A stretch of 64,000 nucleotides of DNA, taken from assembly GCA_031292175.1 (NCBI GenBank), contig JARLHQ010000021.1, forward strand, positions 24,353-88,352, in the 5' to 3' direction. The position numbers and the translations under genes were made by a program. Of the stretch, positions 50,501-60,140 are shown one piece after another. The stretch's first letter is position 1. Every line of letters begins with the position of its first letter. The stretch comes from Humidesulfovibrio sp. GTDB lineage: Bacteria; Desulfobacterota; Desulfovibrionia; Desulfovibrionales; Desulfovibrionaceae. The notes beneath the pieces are model-generated. The model searched no databases, had not been told where the DNA came from, and saw only the letters and a program-made list of their open reading frames with translations.

Positions 50501-51200
50501 CACCCCGGTGGGCATCGGCGTCACCGCGGCCTCGCACCTGGAGGCCAAGACGAAGGCCATGCTTGAGGAGTACCGGGGCGGGGCGCTCAAACGCGCGAGC
50601 CTGGAGGAATTCCTGGGCGTTTGCGACGAGTCCACGCGCATGATTTTGTCCAACCTAACGCGCGCCTCGGAGCTCATCCGCAGCTTCAAGCAGGTGGCCG
50701 TGGACCGCTCGACCGAGGAGCGCCGGCAGTTCAAGCTGCGCAGCTACCTGGAGGAGGTGCTGCTTTCGCTCCGGCCGCACCTGAAGAAGACCGCCATCGC
50801 CGTGGAGCTGGACTGCGACCCGGAGCTGGTCGTCGACTCCTACCCCGGCGCGATTTCCCAGATCCTGACCAATCTGGTGATGAATTCCCTGGTGCACGCC
50901 TTCGAACCCGGACAGGCCGGGAACATCCGCATCGGCTGCGCCCGGGAGCAGGACCGCCTGCGGCTTGTCTTTAGCGACAATGGCAAGGGTATTTCCCCGG
51001 AACACCTGGACAAGATATTCGAGCCGTTTTACACGACAAAGCGAGGTCGGGGAGGCACGGGCCTGGGCCTGCACATCCTGTACAACCTCGTGACGCAACG
51101 GCTTTCCGGATCGGTCCGTTGCGAGAGCGCACCTGGCAAGGGGGCCACCTTCACCCTGGATATTCCCTTTGGAGATCGAGGACACCGTGAGCAGCACTGA
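47505..51200 (+). CDS. Sodium:solute symporter-type sensor histidine kinase (CbrA-like)
   Basis: 1231 residues. Residues 1-530 form a 12-13-helix transporter domain of the SSF family (TSWTFYGSVGKAVDSGLLFL, DRHPGMIATVTADAVIKL). A linker and coiled coil follow, then two PAS domains (about 700-830 and 830-950), a coiled coil, and a histidine kinase. The phosphorylated His is in GGLVAGVAHEINTPVGIG; the ATP-binding boxes are NLVMNSLVHAF, DNGKGISPEHLDKIFEPFYTTK and GTGLGLHIL. Transport-linked sensing of a nutrient is inferred. The partner regulator overlaps its 3' end by 14 bp. Confidence 0.9.
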   Translation: MFNPVLMLLLLAVYISGLFLLARWAERRAETGRPVTDNAWVYALSLGTYCTSWTFYGSVGKAVDSGLLFLTVYIGPTIAAALWWVLLRRLVRIKSSFHVTSIADILAARYGKSHVIAALATTMAFIGSVPYVALQLKSVISTFSLVVGGTGSPLVGYVGPLVVVLMIVYTILLGVRRMDPTDRHPGMIATVTADAVIKLAALVSVGLFAVFALHHGLADLTSALRPEQLARVMSLNAGVGSPYVTWASYLLLSMVAILFLPHQFHVAVVENSNERHILTALWAFPLYLLAINVFVLPIALAGLASGLDPARADTFVLGLPLAGGERALTLLVFLGGFSAAMGMVMVSSMTNAVMLTNHVLLPVIERVPALGVLKRRLLQCRWGSVAFLILVSYGFELIVGESYILVNIGIIAFGAALQFAPAILGGIFWRGGTRAGAMTGMAAGFALWMHTMLLPALSKSSNIWPGPVHDGLFGLHFLRSEALFGLTGLDPVSHSVFWTLVFNVGCYVLVSLLTRQSREEVAVLAEFAGLAVGQGHATASLVEAGIDLAAKRRLMEQPLEEYMPRTKARALLRSCMRTLGLSGRSEISVTTLAALYAAVEKTFSGVVGTAAAHKALERAGVFTHEETRALSDVYGSMLAEMRITPDEMMRRIDYHIERAQLLTRHSEELKETIRLRDQEINERKRMEEALRRAEENYRGIFLNAPEGIFQTTPQGGFLSANPATASILGYASAEELMEQVTDLPDQVYTNPQDRARFLRALEETGAVDGLEINLRRKDGRLIWASLIARAVRGENGSLVRIDGLLSDITERKRAAEDLRESGERIRALFNATSDSVILMDTEGVILAINAHGAARRGLRPEDMTGKYIYDHLAPNAAEIRRFQTREAVRTRSPRTFEEERGGAYYSVTIYPILDTEGIPRQLASFSRDITARRESEETIRRLNEGLEQRVLERTRQLEEANREIKTALEQLTRAQKQLVESETMASLGGLVAGVAHEINTPVGIGVTAASHLEAKTKAMLEEYRGGALKRASLEEFLGVCDESTRMILSNLTRASELIRSFKQVAVDRSTEERRQFKLRSYLEEVLLSLRPHLKKTAIAVELDCDPELVVDSYPGAISQILTNLVMNSLVHAFEPGQAGNIRIGCAREQDRLRLVFSDNGKGISPEHLDKIFEPFYTTKRGRGGTGLGLHILYNLVTQRLSGSVRCESAPGKGATFTLDIPFGDRGHREQH

Positions 51201-52794
51201 CGACGAACTGTTGTTCCAGGACGAGGCGCCGGCAACGGCTCCAGCGGCTCAGAAAGCCTCCCCGACCGCGCCCGAGGAGAGCTGGAAGGTGCTCATCGTG
51301 GACGACGAGGCCGAGGTCCACGACGTCACGCGCCTGGTGCTCTCCGGCTTCGCCTACAAGGGGCGGCGGCTCTCGTTCCTCTCCGCCTACACCGCGCGCG
51401 AGGCGCGGGACCTCCTGGTCGCGCAGCCGGACATCGCCGTGATCCTCCTCGACGTGGTCATGGAGGAGAACGACTCCGGGCTCAAGCTGGTGAAATTCAT
51501 CCGCGAGGAGCTGAAGAACCATTTCGTGCGCATCATCCTGCGCACCGGCCAGCCCGGCCAGGCCCCGGAAGAACGCATCATCCTCGAGTACGACATCAAC
51601 GACTACAAGGAAAAGACCGAGCTCACGGCCCAGAAGCTCACCACGGCCATCGTCGCCGCCCTGCGCACCAGCTGCGACATAGCCACCATCGAGGCCAACC
51701 GCCGTGGCCTGGAGAAGATCATCGAAGCCTCGAAGAGCATCTTCGAGCGGCAGTCCCTGGAGCATTTCACCACCGGCGTGCTCACCCAGATCACCGCCAT
51801 CCTGAATCTGCGCAGCACCGCCATTGTCTGCCAGGCCTCGGGCTTCGCCGCCGTGGGCCAGAAGGGCCAGTTCCACATCCTGGCCGCCACGGGCGCTTTT
51901 CAGGAGCACGTGCGCAAGAACGTGGAGGACGTCCTGCCGACGGACATCCACGACCTGTTCCGCAAGGCCGTGCGGGAGCGCGCCAGCCTGTTCTACGACG
52001 GCAAACGCTACATGGGGTATTTCCGCAGCCAGAACGGCTCGGAGAGCGTCATCTACATGGAGAGCAGCGTGAAGCTCTCCGAACTGGACCACCAGCTCGT
52101 GGAGATTTTCTTCACCAACGTGTCCATCGCCTTCGACAACATCCACCTGAACAAGGAAGTCGAGGAAACCCAGCGCGAGCTTATCCACACCCTCGGCGAA
52201 ACCATCGAGTGGCGCTCCCACGAGACCGGCAACCATGTGCGCCGCGTGGCCGAGTACACCTACATCCTGGCGCGCAAGTACGGCCTGTCCGAGCCCGAGG
52301 CCGAGCTGCTGCGCCTGGCCGCCCCCATGCACGACGTGGGCAAGCTGGGCATTCCGGACAGCGTGCTCAACAAGCCCGGCCTTCTGGACGAGGCCGAGCT
52401 GCGCCTCGTCAGGACCCATCCGACCATCGGCTACGAGATCCTCAAGTCGTCCACCCGGCCCATGCTCAAGGCCGCGGCCATCATCGCCCTGCACCACCAC
52501 GAGCGCTACGACGGCAGCGGCTATCCCTCGGGGATCGCCGGGGAGCAAATCCACGTCTACGGGCGGCTGGGCGCGGTGGCGGATGTCTTCGACGCCCTCA
52601 TGAGCGACCGCATCTACCGCGCGGCCTGGTCCACGGATCAGGTGACGGAGCACTTCCGCAGGGAGCGCGGCGGGCACTTCGACCCGCGCATGGCCGACAT
52701 CCTGCTGGACAGCATGGACGAGTTTCTGGTCATCCGCGACGCCTACCGCGATGGGCCGTCACGCCTCGGCCTGGACCCGGACACGGGGTTCTGA
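51187..52794 (+). CDS. Response regulator with DUF3369 and HD-GYP domains
   Basis: 535 residues with a GTG start; GAGGAC precedes it and it overlaps the kinase stop. Receiver domain (VLIVDDEAEVHDVTR; phosphoacceptor Asp in VILLDVVMEEN; Lys in YDINDYKEKTEL). A DUF3369/GAF-like sensory domain occupies about residues 165-330. A complete HD-GYP phosphodiesterase follows: HETGNHVRRVAEY, MHDVGKLGIPDSVLNKPG, HHHERYDGSGYPSGIAG. It should hydrolyse c-di-GMP when phosphorylated by the coupled kinase. Confidence 0.93.
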   Translation: MSSTDDELLFQDEAPATAPAAQKASPTAPEESWKVLIVDDEAEVHDVTRLVLSGFAYKGRRLSFLSAYTAREARDLLVAQPDIAVILLDVVMEENDSGLKLVKFIREELKNHFVRIILRTGQPGQAPEERIILEYDINDYKEKTELTAQKLTTAIVAALRTSCDIATIEANRRGLEKIIEASKSIFERQSLEHFTTGVLTQITAILNLRSTAIVCQASGFAAVGQKGQFHILAATGAFQEHVRKNVEDVLPTDIHDLFRKAVRERASLFYDGKRYMGYFRSQNGSESVIYMESSVKLSELDHQLVEIFFTNVSIAFDNIHLNKEVEETQRELIHTLGETIEWRSHETGNHVRRVAEYTYILARKYGLSEPEAELLRLAAPMHDVGKLGIPDSVLNKPGLLDEAELRLVRTHPTIGYEILKSSTRPMLKAAAIIALHHHERYDGSGYPSGIAGEQIHVYGRLGAVADVFDALMSDRIYRAAWSTDQVTEHFRRERGGHFDPRMADILLDSMDEFLVIRDAYRDGPSRLGLDPDTGF

Positions 52795-52909
52795 GCCCCG
52801 TTTGCGCAGACCTTTGGTACCGGCGTAAGGCGGCCTGCGGCGGAAACGTCCTTTCCGGGCCGCCTGACGCAGGACGCGGCCGGTTCCGGCCACCACACCC
52901 CACGGATTA

Positions 52910-53341
52910 CTAGACGAGCACCATGTCGCGCAGGATGATGATGCCGGTGCAGAGCTGCCACAGGGCCAGCGCCACCAGCAGGGTGTTGACCGCGCCGTGG
53001 GCCAGGGGCAGGAGCCTGCGCTTGGCCTTCAGCCTGTTCATGACAATCCCCGACGCCAGGCCGAAGGCGATGAGCGGGAGCATGGTCAGGGCCACGGCGA
53101 AGTGCCACTGGGTGATCCCGATGATCCTCCAGGCCCTCCAGGCCATGCCCAGGCCGATGCCGAAGAAGAGGCCCCAGGTGGTCAGGACCACTGTCCCCAG
53201 CGCCACATGGCGCTTCCACTGGAAAACGATGCCCCGGTGCCCCAGGTGGGCGAAGCGGAAGCGCGCGATGCCCAGGTAGAGCACGAAAAGCGAGATGAGC
53301 AGGGCCAGGGTCTGCAGCGTGGGGTGGATCCACATGAGCAT
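52910..53341 (-). CDS. DUF420/DUF4079-like four-helix membrane protein of the oxidase operon
   Basis: 143 residues, four to five membrane helices, beginning MLMWIHPTLQTLALLISLFVLYLGIARF. Three conserved histidines (WIHPTLQT, WKRHVALG, LAHGAVN) and the GLASGIVMNRLKAKRR stretch resemble small membrane proteins near cytochrome oxidase genes. A role in oxidase assembly or haem handling is likely, but the exact family is uncertain. It follows ctaB by 33 bp, at the end of the operon. Confidence 0.6.
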   Translation of the reverse strand: MLMWIHPTLQTLALLISLFVLYLGIARFRFAHLGHRGIVFQWKRHVALGTVVLTTWGLFFGIGLGMAWRAWRIIGITQWHFAVALTMLPLIAFGLASGIVMNRLKAKRRLLPLAHGAVNTLLVALALWQLCTGIIILRDMVLV

Positions 53342-53374
53342 GGCGTTTAAGACTCCTTTTTGCGGTGGGTCGTG

Positions 53375-54247
53375 TCAGGCCGTCAGGCGCAGGGCGTCCG
53401 CGACCAGAAAACAGAGGAAGAGGACCAGCGAGGCGTTCACCAGGGCGAAGCCCAGGCGTTCGCGCCCCAGAAGCGGCCACGCGCCCAGGCATACGCTGGC
53501 GGCCAGCCCGGCCACCAGGGCCTTGGGCAGCGGTTGGGCCATGAGCCCGAAGGCCGGGATGAGCAGCATCAGCGCGCCATAGCTCACCAGCCAGAGGGCC
53601 AGGGCGCCCGGAGCGCGGGTCCGCGCCACGCCGTCGAGCGGGGTGAGGAAGCCCGCGGCGGCGTAATCCGCGCGGTTCAGGCGCGCAAAGAGCCAGAAGT
53701 GCGGCACCTGCCAGGCGTAGAACACGCCCGCCAGCAGCAGCGCGCCGGGAGTGAGGGGGGACGCGCCGCTGGCGGCGTAGCCTACCACGGGCGGCAGCGC
53801 ACCGGCCAGTCCGCCGAGCAGCATGGCGAGGGAGCTGCGCTTCTTGAGCGGCGTGTAGACGCCGTTGTACACCAGCACGGTGAGCGGCACGAACAGCGCG
53901 GCGGCGGGGCCGCCCGGCGTGTGGCCGAGGGTCAGGGCCGCGAGCGCCAGGCAGAGCAGCGCCAGGCCGAGGGCCGCGCGGACGCCCAGGCGTCCGGCGG
54001 GCAGGGGCCGCGAGCGGGTGCGGACCATGCGGGCGTCCTCGGCGCGCTCCTGCACCTGGTTCAGGGCCGAACACCCGCCGGAGAGCAGGAACGCCCCGGC
54101 CCCGGCTGCGCAGGGCGCTGAAAGGCCGATGCCGCCGGCGAACAGGCAGCCCGCCGTGGCCCCGGCCCCGGCCAGAAGCCCGATGCGCGGCCGCAGGAGG
54201 GCCGCCAGGTCGGCCAGCAGGCTGGGCGGCAGGCTGGGCGGCGTCAT
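53375..54247 (-). CDS. ctaB: Protoheme IX farnesyltransferase (haem O synthase)
   Basis: UbiA-type prenyltransferase making haem O, the precursor of haem A. 290 residues and about nine helices. The prenyl-diphosphate motif is in ALNQVQERAEDARMVRTRSRPLPAG, and the second motif in YAWQVPHFWLFARLNRADY. The ATG at 54247 overlaps the coxB stop (ATGA). No haem A synthase (ctaA) is seen in the window, so the oxidase may use haem O or ctaA lies elsewhere. Confidence 0.93.
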   Translation of the reverse strand: MTPPSLPPSLLADLAALLRPRIGLLAGAGATAGCLFAGGIGLSAPCAAGAGAFLLSGGCSALNQVQERAEDARMVRTRSRPLPAGRLGVRAALGLALLCLALAALTLGHTPGGPAAALFVPLTVLVYNGVYTPLKKRSSLAMLLGGLAGALPPVVGYAASGASPLTPGALLLAGVFYAWQVPHFWLFARLNRADYAAAGFLTPLDGVARTRAPGALALWLVSYGALMLLIPAFGLMAQPLPKALVAGLAASVCLGAWPLLGRERLGFALVNASLVLFLCFLVADALRLTA

Positions 54248-55176
54248 GGCCGTCCCCCGCCAGCCGTGCCCTGTCCGGCAGAACCCGGCTTCACGCCCAG
54301 GGATTCCAGGAAGTTCACGAGGGCCTCGCGGTCGGCGGCGGTGAGGGCCGGGTACGCGGGCATCATCGTGGCCTTGCCCAGGCGCGCGGCCGGGTCGTGC
54401 AGCAGGGCCGCGACAAAGGCGCGGTCCACGGGAGCGCCGTCCTTGGCCAGGCTCTTTGTGCCGAACAGGCCCTTGAAGCTCGGCCCCACGATGACGCTGC
54501 CGTCCAGGCTGTGGCAGCCCAGGCAGCCCTGGGCCTCGGCGATGGCCCGGCCGTCGGGCTTGCTTGCGGCGGGCTTCCCGGCCATGAACCTGTCGAACTC
54601 CTCCTGGCTCACGGCCTTGATGGCGGAGAGCATCTTGGCGTGCCCCACGCCGCAGTAGACCGAGCAGAAGATGACGTACTCGCCCGCCTTGTCGGCCCGG
54701 AACCAGGCGTGGTTGGTCATGCCGGGCACGGCGTCGATCTTGATCCGGAAGGCCGGGGCGAAGAACCCGTGCAGCACGTCGCTTGAGGTGACCGACAGCC
54801 CCACCGGCACGCCTACGGGCACCACCAGTTCGGGGCTGTGGCGGCCGTTGGCGTATTCGAAGTCCCAGGCCCACATGTGCGCCAGGACCTTGACCTGCAT
54901 GGCCCCCGGGGGCGCGTCGCGCAGGGCGCGGTAGCTGTGCCAGCCGGAATAGAACATGCCCATGACGAGCAGGGTGGGCGCCAAAATCCAGATAAGCTCC
55001 GCCCAGAAGTTGCCGCTGAAGGTCGCCGGGGTGGGGTTGTTTTTGCGGCTGTAGCGGATGACGAACCAGATCATGGCGACGGTGATGCCAAGGAGCAGCA
55101 GCGCCGAAAGGCCGAAGATGAGCAGGAAGGTGTTGTCCACCGCCTGGACGACATTGACGAGCCTTGGCGCGACCAT
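54244..55176 (-). CDS. coxB: Cytochrome c oxidase subunit II with fused cytochrome c (caa3 type)
   Basis: 310 residues; ATG at 55176 with GGAGG 5 bp upstream. Two membrane helices, then a cupredoxin domain with complete Cu-A ligands: H136, C171, C175, H179, M182 (FCSVYCGVGHAKM). A C-terminal cytochrome c domain carries C218-x2-C221-H222 (AQGCLGCHSLDG) and an axial Met in TMMPAY. The fusion marks a caa3-type oxidase. Its electron donors are probably the small cytochromes c encoded downstream of the sco gene. Confidence 0.95.
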   Translation of the reverse strand: MVAPRLVNVVQAVDNTFLLIFGLSALLLLGITVAMIWFVIRYSRKNNPTPATFSGNFWAELIWILAPTLLVMGMFYSGWHSYRALRDAPPGAMQVKVLAHMWAWDFEYANGRHSPELVVPVGVPVGLSVTSSDVLHGFFAPAFRIKIDAVPGMTNHAWFRADKAGEYVIFCSVYCGVGHAKMLSAIKAVSQEEFDRFMAGKPAASKPDGRAIAEAQGCLGCHSLDGSVIVGPSFKGLFGTKSLAKDGAPVDRAFVAALLHDPAARLGKATMMPAYPALTAADREALVNFLESLGVKPGSAGQGTAGGGRP

Positions 55177-55186
55177 GCCCACCTCC

Positions 55187-55513
55187 CTAGTACCGGTAGC
55201 CCACGTCGACGAACGTGAGCCCGATGGCGATGGCCAGGACGACGAAGGCCATGAACACCATGCCCTTGATGATCCAGTTCTCGTACTTGAGGTGCATGAA
55301 GAAGAAGATCACCAGCGAGGCCTTGGCCCCGGCCAGGCCGAGCGCCGCCACGATGTTCAGGGCGCCCAGCTCGATTCGGGACACCGCGACCGTGGTCGCC
55401 GTGAGGCACATGAGCCCCAGCCAGACGAGGAGAAGGAAGCGGTAGCTCAAGGGCTCGTGCGGGCGGTCCGCCCCGTGTTCCGCGCCCCGCGCCGCTGTCG
55501 TCGTGTCGTGCAT
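55187..55513 (-). CDS. Cytochrome c oxidase subunit IV (prokaryotic type)
   Basis: 108 residues, three membrane helices, with the COX4_pro pattern: AGAKASLVIFFFMHLKYENWIIKGM. Small accessory subunit of the oxidase. Lies between subunits II and III with gaps of 10 and 13 bp. Confidence 0.88.
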   Translation of the reverse strand: MHDTTTAARGAEHGADRPHEPLSYRFLLLVWLGLMCLTATTVAVSRIELGALNIVAALGLAGAKASLVIFFFMHLKYENWIIKGMVFMAFVVLAIAIGLTFVDVGYRY

Positions 55514-55526
55514 GTCGCCCCCGCCG

Positions 55527-56148
55527 TCAGGCGATGAGGTAGAACAGGGGGAAAAGATAGATCCACACCATGTCCACGATGTGCCAGTAAAGCCCGGCGT
55601 TCTCCAGCACCGCGTAGTCGTCCCCGGTGATTTTGCTGCGCCGGATGAGCAGCATCACCCACAGGAGCACCGAGGCCCCGATGACGACGTGCAGGCCGTG
55701 CAGGCCGGTCATGGCGAAGTAGAGCCCGTAGAAGATGCTCTGGCCCTGCGGCAGCCGCGCCATGTGCTCCGAGCCGGGGATGAGCCCGTGGTGGAACTTG
55801 GCCCCCCACTCGATGCCCTTGTTCAGCATGAAGGTGGCCGCGCAGGCCACGGTGAAGGCCAGCAGCCACAGGCAGCGCACGGTTTGCCCGCGCCGGAGCG
55901 CGGTGATGGAGAGCGCCACCGTGAGGCTTGAGGTGATGAGGATCACGGTGTTCGTCGCGCCGAGGACCAGGTCCAGGGCCTGCCCGCCCGCGTGGAAGGC
56001 CTGCGGGTACTTTGCGCGGTAGCTGGCGTAGAGCAGGAACAGCCCGCCGAAGAGCAGGATCTCCGTGAACAGGAAGAGCCACATGCCCATCTTCGAGGCC
56101 TGGTCGTCCCGGTGCGCCGCCAACTGCGCGGCGGGGGCCGCGTGCGCC

Positions 56149-56156
<8 letters not shown>
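55527..56156 (-). CDS. coxC: Cytochrome c oxidase subunit III
   Basis: 209 residues and five membrane helices. Conserved MGMWLFLFTEILLFGGLFLLY, FMLNKGIEW, YFAMTGLHGLHVVIGASVL and YWHIVDMVWIYLFPLFYL. The short form (five rather than seven helices) is usual for bacterial caa3 enzymes. Its start overlaps the subunit I end by 8 bp. Confidence 0.95.
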
Positions 56157-57771
<1,615 letters not shown>

Positions 57772-57807
57772 GTCCTCTCCCATCGCTTGCGCTGTCAAAG
57801 GGCGCGG

Positions 57808-58641
57808 CTACGCCCGGGGGGGCTTGCCCGGACCGCCGCGCTTCCTGCCGCCGAAGGCCAGAAACAGTCCGAAAAGCGCCAGGGCGAAGAGCACGGCCGC
57901 GCCCGCCACCCTGGTGATGCTGAAAACGTACCGGCGGCCCTGCGGGTCGTAGGTGTAGCACAGGGCGATGGCGCGCTTGACCGAGAGCCCGGTCCGTTCG
58001 GCCCCGGCCTCGGTGGCGGCCATGGCGATGTCGAAGGCCAGGGGCCGGATGCCGTACAGGTAGCGCGAGATCCTGCCCGTGGGGGTCAGGGCGATGAGCA
58101 CCACGGAGTGCCGGAAGCCGTTTGGCGTGCGCGCGTAGCTGAAGCCCACGGAGTCCATGAGCCGCCGCACGTTCGCCTCGTCGCCGGTGAGAAAGCGCCA
58201 GGCCCGTGGCGGAAAGTCCGCCGGCATGGTGTTCAGAAAGTCGCCCTTGCGCCTGGCGGCCATGGCCGGGGTTTCGCGGTCGTCGAAGCTGACGGCCAGC
58301 ACCTGGTAGTCCTTGCCGGGCGTTAAGCCCACCTGGGGCAGCACCTGGGCCAGGGTGCCCAGGAGCACGTTGCATTCGTTGGGGCAGGAATAATACACCG
58401 GCGCGAGGATGGTGGGCATGGTCAGCAACTCGCCCAGGCGTAAGCGCGCTCCGTCCTCCCCGTAGAGGGTTACGGCCGTGTCGGCGCGCTGCCCGAGCTT
58501 CTCCTGGACCACGGCGTTGTCGTCGTCCGCGCCGGGGACGACCCAGCCAGGCGTCGTGGCATTGGCCGCGCTGGCCGTCCGGCTCGCGCCCAGGCAGGCA
58601 AGCGCGAACAGGACGGCCAGGAGCAGGGAAACGCGGCGCAT
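57808..58641 (-). CDS. SCO1/SenC-family copper chaperone
   Basis: Delivers copper to the Cu-A site or reduces its cysteines. 277 residues from MRRVSLLLAVLFALACLG (signal peptide). Thioredoxin-like fold with the metal pair C-x3-C in YYSCPNECNVLLG and the distal His in NGFRHSVVLIAL. A C-terminal membrane helix (AAVLFALALFGLFLAFGG) is unusual for SCO and would anchor the protein at both ends. Lies directly upstream of coxA in the operon. Confidence 0.9.
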   Translation of the reverse strand: MRRVSLLLAVLFALACLGASRTASAANATTPGWVVPGADDDNAVVQEKLGQRADTAVTLYGEDGARLRLGELLTMPTILAPVYYSCPNECNVLLGTLAQVLPQVGLTPGKDYQVLAVSFDDRETPAMAARRKGDFLNTMPADFPPRAWRFLTGDEANVRRLMDSVGFSYARTPNGFRHSVVLIALTPTGRISRYLYGIRPLAFDIAMAATEAGAERTGLSVKRAIALCYTYDPQGRRYVFSITRVAGAAVLFALALFGLFLAFGGRKRGGPGKPPRA

Positions 58642-58646
58642 TGCGC

Positions 58647-58964
58647 CTACTGCAGCTTGCTGATGTACGCGGCCAGGGCCTTGATGTCGGCGTCGGAAAG
58701 CTTGGAGCACAGGTTCTCCATGGTCGCCTTCTTGGTGCTGCCGTAAGTCTTGGCCTTGTAGCCGTTCATGGCCTTGAGCGCGGCGTCTTCCTTCAAGCCG
58801 TTGATGGACTTGCTTAAGGTCGTCTTGCGGCCGTCAACGCCGTGGCAGCTTTGGCATTTGGCTTCGAAAAGGGCTTTGCCCTGGGCGTCGGGACCGGCGG
58901 CGAAGGCCGTGGCGGCGAGGCCAAGGGTCAGGACCAGAATCGAAATGCTGGCGAAACGCTTCAT
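58647..58964 (-). CDS. Small periplasmic cytochrome c, c553-like
   Basis: 105 residues: signal peptide (MKRFASISILVLTLGLAATAFA), then one haem motif CQSCH at C37-H41 and an axial Met candidate in KKATMENLCSKLS. It ends DIKALAAYISKLQ, like Desulfovibrio cytochrome c553. Contains an extra cysteine (ENLC). Likely electron donor to the caa3 oxidase. A paralogue lies 49 bp upstream. Confidence 0.9.
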   Translation of the reverse strand: MKRFASISILVLTLGLAATAFAAGPDAQGKALFEAKCQSCHGVDGRKTTLSKSINGLKEDAALKAMNGYKAKTYGSTKKATMENLCSKLSDADIKALAAYISKLQ

Positions 58965-59013
58965 GGTGGACTCCTCACGGGTTGGACTGTTTGGCGGCGC
59001 GGGGCCGCGCGGG

Positions 59014-59319
59014 CTACAGCTTGCTAATGTAAGCCGCCAGGGCCTTGATGTCCGCGTCGGACAGGCCGGCCGCCTGGGCTTCCATGATGGCCTTCTTGGG
59101 GCCGCCGAAGGTCTTGGCCTTGTAGCCGCTCAGGGCCTTGGCGATGACGTCGGCCTTCAGGCCCTTGAGGACGGGGTTGCCCATGAGGGTTTTGGTTCCG
59201 TCCGCGCCGTGGCAGCCCGCGCAGCGGGCGAAGATGGCCTGGGCGTCCGCGGCGAGGGCGGCGGACGCGGCGAAGACCACGGCCAGGGACAGGGCGAGGC
59301 TGAGGGCGAGTTTTTTCAT
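59014..59319 (-). CDS. Small periplasmic cytochrome c, c553-like (paralogue)
   Basis: 101 residues: signal peptide (MKKLALSLALSLAVVFAASAALA), haem motif CAGCH, axial Met in KKAIMEAQAAGLS, C-terminus DADIKALAAYISKL nearly identical to its neighbour. The pair arose by tandem duplication. It is the first gene of the oxidase group as transcribed. About 120 bp separate it from wrbA. Confidence 0.92.
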   Translation of the reverse strand: MKKLALSLALSLAVVFAASAALAADAQAIFARCAGCHGADGTKTLMGNPVLKGLKADVIAKALSGYKAKTFGGPKKAIMEAQAAGLSDADIKALAAYISKL

Positions 59320-59441
59320 GGTGTCTCCCGAAATGTGTATTTTCCCGAGGCATCCCCGCTCCCTGGTGCACGGCCAGGGAGCGGGGAGCTGATTTTGTTG
59401 TTATGCCACACTCCGGCGGCGCTTTCCAGCGGAATTTTACC

Positions 59442-60053
59442 CTAGGCCGCGAGCTTCTTGGCGATTTCCGCCAAATGCCGGGCCTGGAAGCGCACGCCGT
59501 CCAGGTCGCGCGCGGAGGGCTTGCGCGAGCCGTCGCCCCCGGCGATGGTGCTGGCGCCGTACGGCGAACCGCCCATGACCTCGTCCACGCCCATCTGACC
59601 CTGGAAGGAGTAGGGCAGGCCCACGACGACCATGCCCTGGTGCAGCAGGGTCGGGATGAAGGTCAGGATGGTGGACTCCTGGCCGCCGTGCTGGGTGCCG
59701 GAGCTGGAGAACACGCCCGCGGGCTTGCCGATGAGCGCGCCCTTGGCCCACAGGCCGCCCGTGGAGTCCAGGAACTGGCGCATCTGGCCGGTCATGTTGC
59801 CAAAACGGGTGGGGGTGCCGAAGAGGATGCCGTCCGCCGCGGCCAGGACTTCCGGCGTGGCCAGCGGCACGTTGGCCTGGGCCTTCACGGCCTCCAGCGC
59901 GCCCATCTTGCCCAGCACCTCGTCCGGCAGCGTCTCGGGCACGCGGTACACGTTCGCGGTGACGCCGGGCACCTGGCGCGCGGCCTCGGCAGCGGCTTCG
60001 GCCATGACCTGGATGTGGCCATACATGGAGTAGTAAACGATGGCGATGTTCAT
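59442..60053 (-). CDS. wrbA: NAD(P)H:quinone oxidoreductase, WrbA type
   Basis: Flavodoxin-like FMN enzyme doing two-electron quinone reduction, 203 residues. ATG at 60053 is chosen over a GTG two codons upstream because GAGAGG is correctly spaced. FMN-binding loop YYSMYGHIQVMAEA; the WrbA signature blocks GTPTRFGNMTGQMRQFLD and SSSGTQHGGQESTILTF; active-site GGSPYGASTIAG. Single gene; fits protection against oxygen next to an oxidase operon. Confidence 0.95.
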   Translation of the reverse strand: MNIAIVYYSMYGHIQVMAEAAAEAARQVPGVTANVYRVPETLPDEVLGKMGALEAVKAQANVPLATPEVLAAADGILFGTPTRFGNMTGQMRQFLDSTGGLWAKGALIGKPAGVFSSSGTQHGGQESTILTFIPTLLHQGMVVVGLPYSFQGQMGVDEVMGGSPYGASTIAGGDGSRKPSARDLDGVRFQARHLAEIAKKLAA

Positions 60054-60140
60054 AGGCACCTCTCGTGTTGCAGTTTGTAGGAATTATTCCTAACTGTAAG
60101 GCGCGCCTCTCCAGCTGTCCAGGGAAATTTTAAGATTTTA

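Noticed and set aside
48174..50537. 787-codon minus-strand frame opposite the transporter-kinase gene
   Set aside because: Shadow of the kinase coding frame, with no recognisable domain.
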